From: Salinactinospora qingdaonensis
Lineage (GTDB): Bacteria; Actinomycetota; Actinomycetes; Streptosporangiales; Streptosporangiaceae
Length of the DNA stretch: 64,000 nt
Assembly (NCBI RefSeq): GCF_039539445.1
Contig: NZ_BAABDD010000014.1
Coordinates: forward strand, 71,890-135,889
Direction: 5' to 3'
The position numbers were made by a program, and so were the translations under genes. Every line of letters begins with the position of its first letter. Within the stretch, counting starts at the first letter, position 1. Of the stretch, positions 44,500-52,549 are shown in pieces. A model generated the notes under the pieces. It was given only the letters and a program-made list of their open reading frames with translations. It had not been told where the DNA came from and made no database searches.

Positions 44500-44670
44500 C
44501 GCTCGCTGAGACTGCCCGGTCGGCCCACGAGGGTCCCCCGCGTGGGGCTCCTGTTGTGGGGGGTGCGGTGACCGTGGGAGGGGGCCGCACCCCCCACCCG
44601 GGCCGACCGGGCACCCCCCGTTGTTCTGTGCCTGACCTGTGTGTTGCACCCGTAAGGAAAGACCCTGTTC

Positions 44671-45270
44671 ATGACCACCACCCCCGACGCCCAGCCCCCC
44701 GCATCCCCCAACGAGCGGCCCCCCGCATTCCCCGAGGAGCAGCCCCCCGCATTCCCCGAGGAGCGGCCCTGCGCATCCGCCGACGCCCAGTCCCGGGAGC
44801 ATCCTGCGTTGGCGCGGCTGCATCGCTACAGCCCTCCGGAGGAGTTTCGGGTGGCTTATGAGGCCGGGATTGCCGTGGCGGCCATGGCCGCCCACACCGG
44901 CTGGAGCCTGCCCACCATCTACGCCCGCCTACGTGCTGCGGGCACCGCGATGGGGCCGGGGGCGCGCCCGCATGCCCTGCTCAATACTCTCGAGGTCATC
45001 CGCCTCTACCGCGATGAGGGCTGGTCGATGAACCGTCTGGCCGCCCATGTGGGGGTCAGCCTCGACACGATCAGCCGCCGCCTGCACGCCGCCGGCGTGG
45101 TGCGCACCCCCCACACCCCCAGCCCCACCCGCCTACACCCCGACGATGAGACCTTCGTGCTCTATCGCCACGGCACCCACCCCCGCGACATCGCCACCGC
45201 GCTGGGCCTCAACCCCCGCACCGTCCAAAGCCGCCTGACCAAAGCCCGCGCCCGCGGCTGGATCACCTAA
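44671..45270 (+). CDS. Triple helix-turn-helix protein with repetitive proline-rich N-terminus
   Basis: A 199-residue protein. Residues 1-45 are a low-complexity 'PPAFPEE' repeat. Three successive HTH units follow: 'VAAMAAHTGWSLPTIYARLR' (about 68-90), 'MNRLAAHVGVSLDTISRRLH' (about 118-140) and 'PRDIATALGLNPRTVQSRLT' (about 168-192), as in Hin/RNA-polymerase-sigma-4-like DNA binders. No catalytic domain. It ends 160 bp before the leader-array junction of CRISPR array 1. Role unknown, perhaps a nucleoid or locus regulator. Confidence 0.65.
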   Translation: MTTTPDAQPPASPNERPPAFPEEQPPAFPEERPCASADAQSREHPALARLHRYSPPEEFRVAYEAGIAVAAMAAHTGWSLPTIYARLRAAGTAMGPGARPHALLNTLEVIRLYRDEGWSMNRLAAHVGVSLDTISRRLHAAGVVRTPHTPSPTRLHPDDETFVLYRHGTHPRDIATALGLNPRTVQSRLTKARARGWIT

Positions 45271-45373
45271 CCACAACACCCACCCCCGGACAGCCGTCGC
45301 CACGGCTACACTGCCGACCATGGGACACCAACCAACCCCTCTGCGAACCGTGCGGCCTATGCGGCATTCGCCC

Positions 45374-45432
45374 GATTCTCAACAAGTGGTCAAAACAGCT
45401 ACTCACCGCTGATAGCGCCGCAGGTCAACGAG
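45374..45432 (+). promoter_or_regulatory. Leader of CRISPR array 1
   Basis: About 59 bp directly before the first repeat are shared almost exactly with the leaders of arrays 2 and 3: TTCTCAACAAGTGGTCAAAA, then ACTCACCGCTGATAGCGCCG and CAGGTCAACGAG. Conservation at three places marks it as the adaptation and promoter signal. It sets array direction as left to right. Confidence 0.8.
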
Positions 45433-46558
45433 GTGCTCCCCGCGCACGCGGGGATGGTCCGCGCGCGGGGCACTGCCCGGTCTGGCCGTCGACGTGCTCC
45501 CCGCGCACGCGGGGATGGTCCGCGCGAGTCGGCATCGACCGTGCCGCCGTAGCGGTGCTCCCCGCGCACGCGGGGATGGTCCCGGCAAGTCATCGATCCA
45601 CCGCTCATCGCGCTTGTGCTCCCCGCGCACGCGGGGATGGTCCCACGTGCCGGTAGAGGTCGCGCAAGCTGCCGGGGTGCTCCCCGCGCACGCGGGGATG
45701 GTCCCTCATGGCCACAACCATCGCCCCACCGATAATGGTGCTCCCCGCGCACGCGGGGATGGTCCCTACGGCCGGTCAGAGGAGACCAGCTCATGAGCGT
45801 GCTCCCCGCGCACGCGGGGATGGTCCCATCAAAGCGCTGGCCGAGTACCTCGGGCACTCGTGCTCCCCGCGCACGCGGGGATGGTCCCCTCGGCCTCACC
45901 GTCAAGGACGGCGAAACCCCGTGCTCCCCGCGCACGCGGGGATGGTCCCCGCAGGAGGCTCGCCTCCTCCATGATCGCCCAGTGCTCCCCGCGCACGCGG
46001 GGATGGTCCAATTGAGAAGTTGAGCGAAAAGTTCAACCGCTAGTGCTCCCCGCGCACGCGGGGATGGTCCCTGGACAATCAATCTAAAATGTTGTCGTCA
46101 ATAGTGCTCCCCGCGCACGCGGGGATGGTCCCGGCAGCCGGTTGTTGACGTAGCCCCTCGCTTGGTGCTCCCCGCGCACGCGGAGATGGTCCCGGCAGCC
46201 GGTTGTTGACGTAGCCCCTCGCTTGGTGCTCCCCGCGCACGCGGGGATGGTCCAAGCCCGACGCCACCGGGCGGTCGGGCTCACTGGTGCTCCCCGCGCA
46301 CGCGGGGATGGTCCCACGAGGAGCCCGAGGCAAAAGTCCCTGAGGGGGTGCTCCCCGCGCACGCGGGGATGGTCCCGGCGGCTCGCCGGTCGGGGAGGTG
46401 ACCCGCCGGTGCTCCCCGCGCACGCGGGGATGGTCCCACCTTGGAACCACACCAGGTGGGGGAGGTCGTGTGCTCCCCGCGCACGCGGGGATGGTCCCCT
46501 ACGGGTGCAGGCTGGAGCAGCTCGCCGAGGGTGCTCCCCGCGTATGCGGGGTTGTCTG
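45433..46558 (+). CRISPR. CRISPR array 1, type I-E, 19 repeats
   Basis: Nineteen 28-bp repeats (GTGCTCCCC...GGGGATGGTCC) every 61 bp from 45433 to 46531, with 33-bp spacers. Stem CCCCGC/GCGGGG closes a GCAC tetraloop in the intact copies. The last repeat (46531) is decayed (CGTATGCGGGGTTGTCTG), marking the old end. Repeat 13 (46165) has one G-to-A change. The spacers on either side of it are identical. Confidence 0.97.
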
Positions 46559-46719
46559 CCTTGTTCACCGGCCGGAATGGGTATTACTGCTGACCGATAA
46601 AACGGGCTGCCTTCACCTTGCTGTTGTTTAGCTCATAAAGTCGTGCGTTGGAGACGGCGCCTCCTGTCATTTCGGGAGAATGGGGCCGTTGTCAATCGAG
46701 TGGACAAGGTGGATAGAGC

Positions 46720-49700
46720 GTGCGGCGTCGGCAGCGGTTGGGGATGTTGCTCCAGCTCTTCCTCGTATTGGCGGCCAGCATGCTCGGTGTCGTCACGAAC
46801 TATGCCACTGACGGCGATGCTCCCTTTCCGCTCAATGTGGTGGAACAACTGGCCGTTCCGGGGTTGGCGCTGCTGGTTGTGGTGCTGGTTGTTGGCCACG
46901 TGATCGCTTACCGAATGGAGAATCCACCCGCCCCTGCCCGCTCCTGGGATCGTCATCGCATCCCCTATCCAGGGCTGGAGGCATTCCAGGAAGACGAAGC
47001 AGCGGTTTTCTTCGGGCGTGAAGCCCAAACCGCGGAGATCCTGCGTCGCCTGCACGATTCGGGGACGGATGCCAACAGTCGGTTCCTGGCTATCGTCGGT
47101 GCCTCTGGAAGCGGAAAATCTTCACTGGTGCAGGCGGGGGTACTGCCTCGGGTGCGGGCGCAGCGGTGGATAGTGCTGGGGCCGATCGTGCCGGGCACCG
47201 ATCCCCTTGGCGCGTTGGCCCGCTCGCTTGCGGCGCTGCTCGGTGAACCGGCCGAGACGGTGACCCGAAGGCTGCGCCGTGACAGCACCGAGTTGGCTAG
47301 GCTGCTCGGTAAGGCCCGCCGTGCCTCGGGGCGTCGGTTCGGGCGCACACTACTGGTCGTTGATCAGCTAGAGGAGTTGGTTTCGCTCAGTGGAGAGCGC
47401 GATCGAGACGTGTTTTTGCGCTGCCTGGAGGGCGCGCTCCGCCACGATCGCCACTTCCACGTTGTCGCCACCCTCCGCGTCGAGTTCCTCGGTGACCTGC
47501 TGGCCTGCCAGCACGCTGGCCTGTTCACCAGTCCGGTAGCGATCGGGGCGCTCGACCACTCGGGGATTACCGAAGTCATCGAAGGGCCTGCCGAAGCCGC
47601 GGGGATGGAGTTGGAACCCGGGTTGGTCGAGCGGATTGTCGCCGACACCGGCAGCGGTGATGCCCTGCCCCTTCTCGCCTATCTGTTGCAAGAGCTGTAC
47701 CTGCGCGTGGGGTCCGGTCACACTGCGACGATGCAGGACTATCTGGCGGTGGGCGGTGTTGAGGGGGCGCTCGCTCGTCACGCTGACCAGGTCGTGGCCG
47801 AACTCCGCGATGAGGAGGACATCTCCGATGTGCTGCGCGTCCTGTTGCTGTTCGTCAGTGTCACCAGCAACGACGCCACCCGGCGGCGAGTCGAGCTGAA
47901 CACGTTGCAGCCTGCCCAACGGCGCGTGGTGGATGCCTTCGTCGATGCGCGCCTGCTCGTCTCCGACGTCAGCAACGGCACACCTACGGCCCAAGTCACC
48001 CACGAGGCACTGTTTCGGCAGTGGGCACCGTTACGGCAGGAGGTGGAGGCACACGCCGAGCGGCTGCGCCAGCGCGCCGAACTTGAACGGTGGGCCGCCG
48101 ATTGGGAGAGGGCCGACCGCAGCTCCGACTACCTCCTGAGCGGAGATCGGCTGGCGTTGGCTGAGCAGTGGCTGGAGGGATTGGCCCAGGCGGGCCAGGA
48201 CACGCCCATGCTCGTGGCCTTCGTCGACGCCTCTCGGCGCCGGGATCGTGGGTTTTTGCGGCGGGTCTCGCACGGTATCGCGGACTATGTGCTGGCCAAC
48301 GTCGAGCGCTACCCCGAGTTGGCTGTGCTGCTGTCGCTGGCTGCTCTGAGCGAGTGCGAGCCCACTCCGTTGGCGCGGCGCGCCCTGATGACGGCGCTGT
48401 CCTTCAGCCACGGCCGACTCGTGTTGAAAGGCCACAAGGATACGGTGCGCAACCTCGCCTGGTCGCCCAGTGGCCGCATGATCGCCACCGCATCCCGTGA
48501 TGGGACCGCCCGGATCTGGGATGCCAACACCGGGGAGTCACTGCGTGAGCTGACAGGGCACCTGGGGATGGTGGAGATGATCACCTGGGCATCCGACTCG
48601 ACCCGCGTCGCCACCGCATCGCGTGACGGCACGGTACGGCTGTGGAACGCCGAGACTGGGAAAGTGTTGCTGCGCCTGACCGACGCCACCGATGTCGTGC
48701 GCGGGGTGGCTTGGAGCCCGTGCGGAAAATGGGTGGCAGGTGCCTCCCGCGATGAGGTCGTCCGCGTCTGGGAGGCGGCCACAGGGCGGCTGGCTTTCCA
48801 ACTCCTCGGCCATCGAGACAACGTGTTAGGGATTGCCTGGTCGCCAGACGGAACGCGATTGGCGACCGCCTCCCACGACCAGACCGTGATCGTATGGAAC
48901 ATCACCACCGGTGAGCCCGAACTCACCCTTGAGGGGCATCAGGACTTCGTGGAAGGGGTCACTTGGTCTCCTGACGGACAGCGCATTGCCACGGGCTCGG
49001 GGGATCACACGGTGCGTGTGTGGGACGCGAGTGAGGCGCGTCAACTTCTGCTGATTCGCGGCCACCGGGATCGCGTGTGGAACGTGGCCTGGTCGCCTGA
49101 CGGGCGCCACTTGGCCACCGCCTCGGCCGACCGTACCGCGCGGGTATTCTCCGTTGCCGATGCCGAGGAGATAGCCGTACTGCGGGGCCACGATGACGGA
49201 GTCTGGGGCGTGGTGTGGTCCCCTGAAGGCAATCAGCTTGCGACCGGCTCCGAGGACGCTACCGCCCGGGTCTGGGACTTGATGCCGCGCTCCATCGAAC
49301 AGGGGATGCGTGTGGAGCACATGGCACCCGTGACATCAGTGTCGTGCGATTCCGGCGGTGCTCTCGTCGTCAGTGGTTCCGAGGACGGCACGCTGTACGT
49401 GGGCGGCTTCGATTCATCGAGCGGAAGCGTTCGGGTGAGCGGACACCAGGGCAAGGTTCGCGACACCGCGGTCTCTGCTGACGGACGCCGCCTTATCTCC
49501 TGCGGTACCGATCGCCGTGCCCTGATCTGGGACCTCACTATCCCTGATGTTCGAGAACCGAGTTTCGTGCTCGGCCATGAGGGCGCGATCGTGGAAGCGG
49601 TGGCATGGTCCCCCGATGGGGCCAGGGTCGCCACCGGCGGCCAAGACGGTCGGATTCGGATCTGGGACGCCCACGACGGCTCTCTGCTGACCGTGCTCAT

Positions 49701-50313
49701 TGGACATCAAGACTGGGTCGTCAGCCTCGCCTGGTCACCCAGTGGTCGCATGATCGCCTCCACCTCCGACGATCGCACCGCCCGTGTCTGGAACCTCGCT
49801 ACCGGCCAGGAGAACGCCGTGCTGCACGGGCATGAGAACTGGGTGGATTCGGTCTCCTGGTCCCCCGACGAGACCCGCGTCGTTACCTCGTCAGCCGATT
49901 GGACGGCCCGTATCTGGAACCTCGCCTCCGGAAAGGTGGCCACTACGCTGCGCGGCCACGAAGGACGGATTCCAGGCGTGGCATGGTCACCGGACGGCAC
50001 GCGGATCGCCACCGCCTCCCACGACCACACAATTCGGGTATGGCCGGCTGGCGGCGGTGAGGATGCCGATGTGATCGGCATCAACCGCGACCGCGCCACC
50101 TGTGTGAACTGGACTCCTGACTCCCGTTATGTGATCACCGGCTCCCACGACACCACGGTGCGGCTATGGCGTGCCGAGGTCGACATAAAGGAGTTGCAGG
50201 ACCTTGCGCGTAAACGGGTATTCCGTGCGCTGACCCCCGAAGAGCGCCACGCCCACATGCTCGCTGTGCCCGACGACGCCTCAGAACCCCTGGGGGAAGG
50301 CGAGGCTCAGTAA
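46720..50313 (+). CDS. Membrane-anchored nSTAND-type ATPase with 14 WD40 repeats
   Basis: A 1197-residue protein. Two membrane helices (about 8-25 and 44-64) are followed by the nSTAND1 opening 'PYPGLEAFQEDEAAVFFGRE' (82-101), Walker A 'GASGSGKSS' (127-135) and Walker B 'LLVVDQLEELV'. A helical region ends near 560, then 14 WD40 repeats (567-1170; for example 'GHKDTVRNLAWSPSGRMIAT') form two likely seven-blade propellers. STAND proteins are ligand-triggered ATPase switches used in signalling and in phage defence. It stands between CRISPR arrays 1 and 2. GTG 46720 follows AAGGTGGA. No effector domain is recognised. Confidence 0.85.
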   Translation: MRRRQRLGMLLQLFLVLAASMLGVVTNYATDGDAPFPLNVVEQLAVPGLALLVVVLVVGHVIAYRMENPPAPARSWDRHRIPYPGLEAFQEDEAAVFFGREAQTAEILRRLHDSGTDANSRFLAIVGASGSGKSSLVQAGVLPRVRAQRWIVLGPIVPGTDPLGALARSLAALLGEPAETVTRRLRRDSTELARLLGKARRASGRRFGRTLLVVDQLEELVSLSGERDRDVFLRCLEGALRHDRHFHVVATLRVEFLGDLLACQHAGLFTSPVAIGALDHSGITEVIEGPAEAAGMELEPGLVERIVADTGSGDALPLLAYLLQELYLRVGSGHTATMQDYLAVGGVEGALARHADQVVAELRDEEDISDVLRVLLLFVSVTSNDATRRRVELNTLQPAQRRVVDAFVDARLLVSDVSNGTPTAQVTHEALFRQWAPLRQEVEAHAERLRQRAELERWAADWERADRSSDYLLSGDRLALAEQWLEGLAQAGQDTPMLVAFVDASRRRDRGFLRRVSHGIADYVLANVERYPELAVLLSLAALSECEPTPLARRALMTALSFSHGRLVLKGHKDTVRNLAWSPSGRMIATASRDGTARIWDANTGESLRELTGHLGMVEMITWASDSTRVATASRDGTVRLWNAETGKVLLRLTDATDVVRGVAWSPCGKWVAGASRDEVVRVWEAATGRLAFQLLGHRDNVLGIAWSPDGTRLATASHDQTVIVWNITTGEPELTLEGHQDFVEGVTWSPDGQRIATGSGDHTVRVWDASEARQLLLIRGHRDRVWNVAWSPDGRHLATASADRTARVFSVADAEEIAVLRGHDDGVWGVVWSPEGNQLATGSEDATARVWDLMPRSIEQGMRVEHMAPVTSVSCDSGGALVVSGSEDGTLYVGGFDSSSGSVRVSGHQGKVRDTAVSADGRRLISCGTDRRALIWDLTIPDVREPSFVLGHEGAIVEAVAWSPDGARVATGGQDGRIRIWDAHDGSLLTVLIGHQDWVVSLAWSPSGRMIASTSDDRTARVWNLATGQENAVLHGHENWVDSVSWSPDETRVVTSSADWTARIWNLASGKVATTLRGHEGRIPGVAWSPDGTRIATASHDHTIRVWPAGGGEDADVIGINRDRATCVNWTPDSRYVITGSHDTTVRLWRAEVDIKELQDLARKRVFRALTPEERHAHMLAVPDDASEPLGEGEAQ

Positions 50314-50603
50314 ACCCGTTCCACCTCACGGACATCGGTTTCGACCAGGTAATCCTTGGGGTCGAGATCCATCCCCTCCCGGGCCGAGGAAGCCCAGTAC
50401 TTTTGATTTCGCTCCGCGAAACTCTCCGGGCCGTCGTAGGAGATCGTCCAAATGAACTTGTTGCGCTCCCGGTCGACCCACGCTTCGCCCAGGGTGAATC
50501 CAAATTCCAGCCGCAACGGCACGATCTCCTCCCGCCACCGCTGTACCCACTCATCGAGTAGGCCCTCCCGCACGGTGTAGGTCCGCACCTGCGTGGTCGC
50601 CAA
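50307..50603 (-). CDS. NIPSNAP-family protein
   Basis: A 98-residue NIPSNAP-like ferredoxin-fold protein: 'QVRTYTVREGLLDEWVQRWR', 'VPLRLEFGFTLGEAWV' and 'FIWTISYDGPESFAE'. A TTG start at 50603 is inferred because AGGAGG lies five bases upstream and gives exactly the family length; the frame is open to 50735 but that part looks unrelated. Converges with and overlaps the STAND gene by seven bases. Biochemical role of the family is uncertain. Confidence 0.7.
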   Translation of the reverse strand: MATTQVRTYTVREGLLDEWVQRWREEIVPLRLEFGFTLGEAWVDRERNKFIWTISYDGPESFAERNQKYWASSAREGMDLDPKDYLVETDVREVERVY

Positions 50604-50787
50604 TAGCGCCTCCTGAAAAGAGCTTCCAACAAGGCTTACAGGATCATTCTTCCTGACAGCGTGGAAGCCAGCACCCAGGAGTCCCCCATAAACGGCCGCC
50701 GAGATTACATAACCGCCGCTAAACTGCTCAACCATGGCCCTGCATTCTGATCTCGCGTACCTTGCGGGTGTTTTGTGGTTTTTGTCT

Positions 50788-50847
50788 GATTCTCAACAAG
50801 TGGCCAAAACAGCCACTCACCGCTGATAGCGCCGCAGGTCAACGAGG
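50788..50847 (+). promoter_or_regulatory. Leader of CRISPR array 2
   Basis: Nearly identical to leader 1: TTCTCAACAAGTGGCCAAAA, then CACTCACCGCTGATAGCGCC and GCAGGTCAACGAGG. It abuts the first repeat at 50848, so this array could also gain spacers. Confidence 0.8.
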
Positions 50848-51792
50848 GTGCTCCCCGCGCACGCGGGGATGGTCCGCAACGGGAGATCGCCCGGTATCGG
50901 GCGGTGTTGTGCTCCCCGCGCACGCGGGGATGGTCCCCGTGCGACCTCTTCCGAAATCGCTTCGCAAGCGTGCTCCCCGCGCACGCGGGGATGGTCCCAC
51001 CTCGCCAATGTCCGGCTGGATTTCCTCATCGTGCTCCCCGCGCACGCGGGGATGGTCCCCGCACTGGAGTACCTGCCGTATCTGGTGAAGGGTGCTCCCC
51101 GCGCACGCGGGGATGGTCCCGATATGAGTGCATTGGGGGATCTAGTCACGAGGTGCTCCCCGCGCACGCGGGGATGGTCCCCGCCCCCGGGCATCAGGGC
51201 CGCGGCCCGGTTCGTGCTCCCCGCGCACGCGGGGATGGTCCCTGTCCAGCCGTCAACGCGGCCGTGCCGACCGTGGTGCTCCCCGCGCGTGCGGGGATGG
51301 TCCCCCGTCCCGTTATGCGCGTACCTGTAGACAACTGGTGCTCCCCGCGCGTGCGGGGATGGTCCAGCTCCTCGGCTCCGCTACGGGACCGGTGGCCAGT
51401 GCTCCCCGCGCGTGCGGGGATGGTCCCGCGGACACCCTTGGCGCGTCGTGGGTGGAACTGTGCTCCCCGCGCGTGCGGGGATGGTCCCGCCTGGCTGCGC
51501 CGCGCGGCCGGGCGCCAATAGTGCTCCCCGCGCGTGCGGGGATGGTCCCACTGAAGGTATCGAAGCTCTCTTCGGAGCTGAGTGCTCCCCGCGCACGCGG
51601 GGATGGTCCCGGTGTCTAGGTCTGCGGGGTGGATGCGGCGCGGTGCTCCCCGCGCACGCGGGGATGGTTCCGCCTGCACCAGGGCGTATTTGTGGGCCAT
51701 GGAGTGCTCCCCGCGCACGGGGGGATGGTCTGTATGTTTCCGCCCCCTCACCGTTGAAGGTGCGGTGCTTCCCGCACAGGGGGTGGTTGTGC
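50848..51792 (+). CRISPR. CRISPR array 2, type I-E, 16 repeats
   Basis: Sixteen repeats from 50848 to 51765, mostly 61 bp apart (62 at two places). Tetraloop type is GCAC in repeats 1-7, GCGT in repeats 8-12 (51276-51521) and GCAC again in 13-15. The last two (51704 and 51765) are increasingly decayed. The array is cut off by an inverted-repeat-bounded insert, after which related repeats resume at 52275. Confidence 0.96.
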
Positions 51793-51818
51793 TTGGCGGG
51801 GTGGGAGAGTGTGTCGTC

Positions 51819-52228
51819 CGCTCGTGCCTCGATCGCTCCGCGATCTCAGCAGCCTGAGGGGGCGCGGTGGCTGGGGAACACGAGAAGCATGGGGAACACG
51901 AGAAGCATGGGGGACACGAGAAGCATGGGGGACACGAGAGGTATGGGGGCGCGGTAGTTGAGGGGCATGAAACGAGGCCGGGGGCCGCCCGGGTGAAGGA
52001 ACGCTGCGCTAGGTCGACACGCAACAAGCAGGCGACAACCTCCCCGCATACGGGGTCTGGTGAGCGCAGCCGCCCGAGGGCAGGTGGCATCCCCCGAGAA
52101 GTGGCAGGTGACCCCCCGGCACAATCCCCTGCGACAGATCCCCCGAGGGACGGCGCCAGGTTAGAGCCCCACCCCAGGCGCAGCCCACCCCTGGCTGCTG
52201 AGATCGCGAAGCGATCGAGGCACGAGCG
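51819..52228. repeat. Inverted pair of the palindromic element inside the CRISPR locus
   Basis: Left copy 51819-51853 (minus) and right copy 52194-52228 (plus), both with the variant CTCAGCAGC end. The enclosed 340 bp hold an 18-bp tandem repeat (51873-51944) and a CRISPR-repeat-like fragment (CTCCCCGCATACGGGGTCTGG, near 52040). No gene is supported. Decayed CRISPR repeats lie on both sides. Confidence 0.75.
51873..51944. repeat. Four tandem copies of an 18-bp unit
   Basis: The unit GGGGAACACGAGAAGCAT occurs twice perfectly (51873-51908), then twice with small changes (51909-51944). Noncoding minisatellite inside the inverted-pair element. Confidence 0.9.
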
Positions 52229-52274
52229 GCGGAAAACGGGTTCTGGTCTGCTCAAACCAAATCCCCGCCCGTGC

Positions 52275-52424
52275 CACAGGTCCCCGCACGCAGAGATGGC
52301 CCCGCACAAAGCGTGACCCAAAGTGAGGAGTTCCGGTGCTCCCCGCGCACGCGGGGATGGTCCCTTGTACGCCTGCTGGATCAGCCGGGTTTCGACGTGC
52401 TCCCCGCGCATGCGGGGATGGGGT
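52275..52424 (+). CRISPR. Leaderless mini-array upstream of cas3, three repeats
   Basis: A decayed repeat (52275-52302, TCCCCGCACGCAGAGATGGC), an intact one (52336-52363, GCAC loop) and a nearly intact one (52397-52424, GCAT loop with changed end). All have 61-bp spacing and the same orientation as array 2. It has no leader and looks like the detached tail of array 2. Confidence 0.85.
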
Positions 52425-52549
52425 GTGTCCCAGAGGAGGGGGCATGCGGATCGTTGATGTTTCTTGTCCTCTCCTCTGGGAGCCTGTGGCCGGATGCGGT
52501 CAGGCTGGTTTGTGGCTTTTCGGGACGTCGGTGGCCCTCGTTCACTTGA

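Noticed and set aside
45399..46600. Several open frames on both strands over CRISPR array 1 (and likewise arrays 2 and 3)
   Set aside because: Their periodic 'SPRARGD/AHAGM' translations are just the repeats read as codons.
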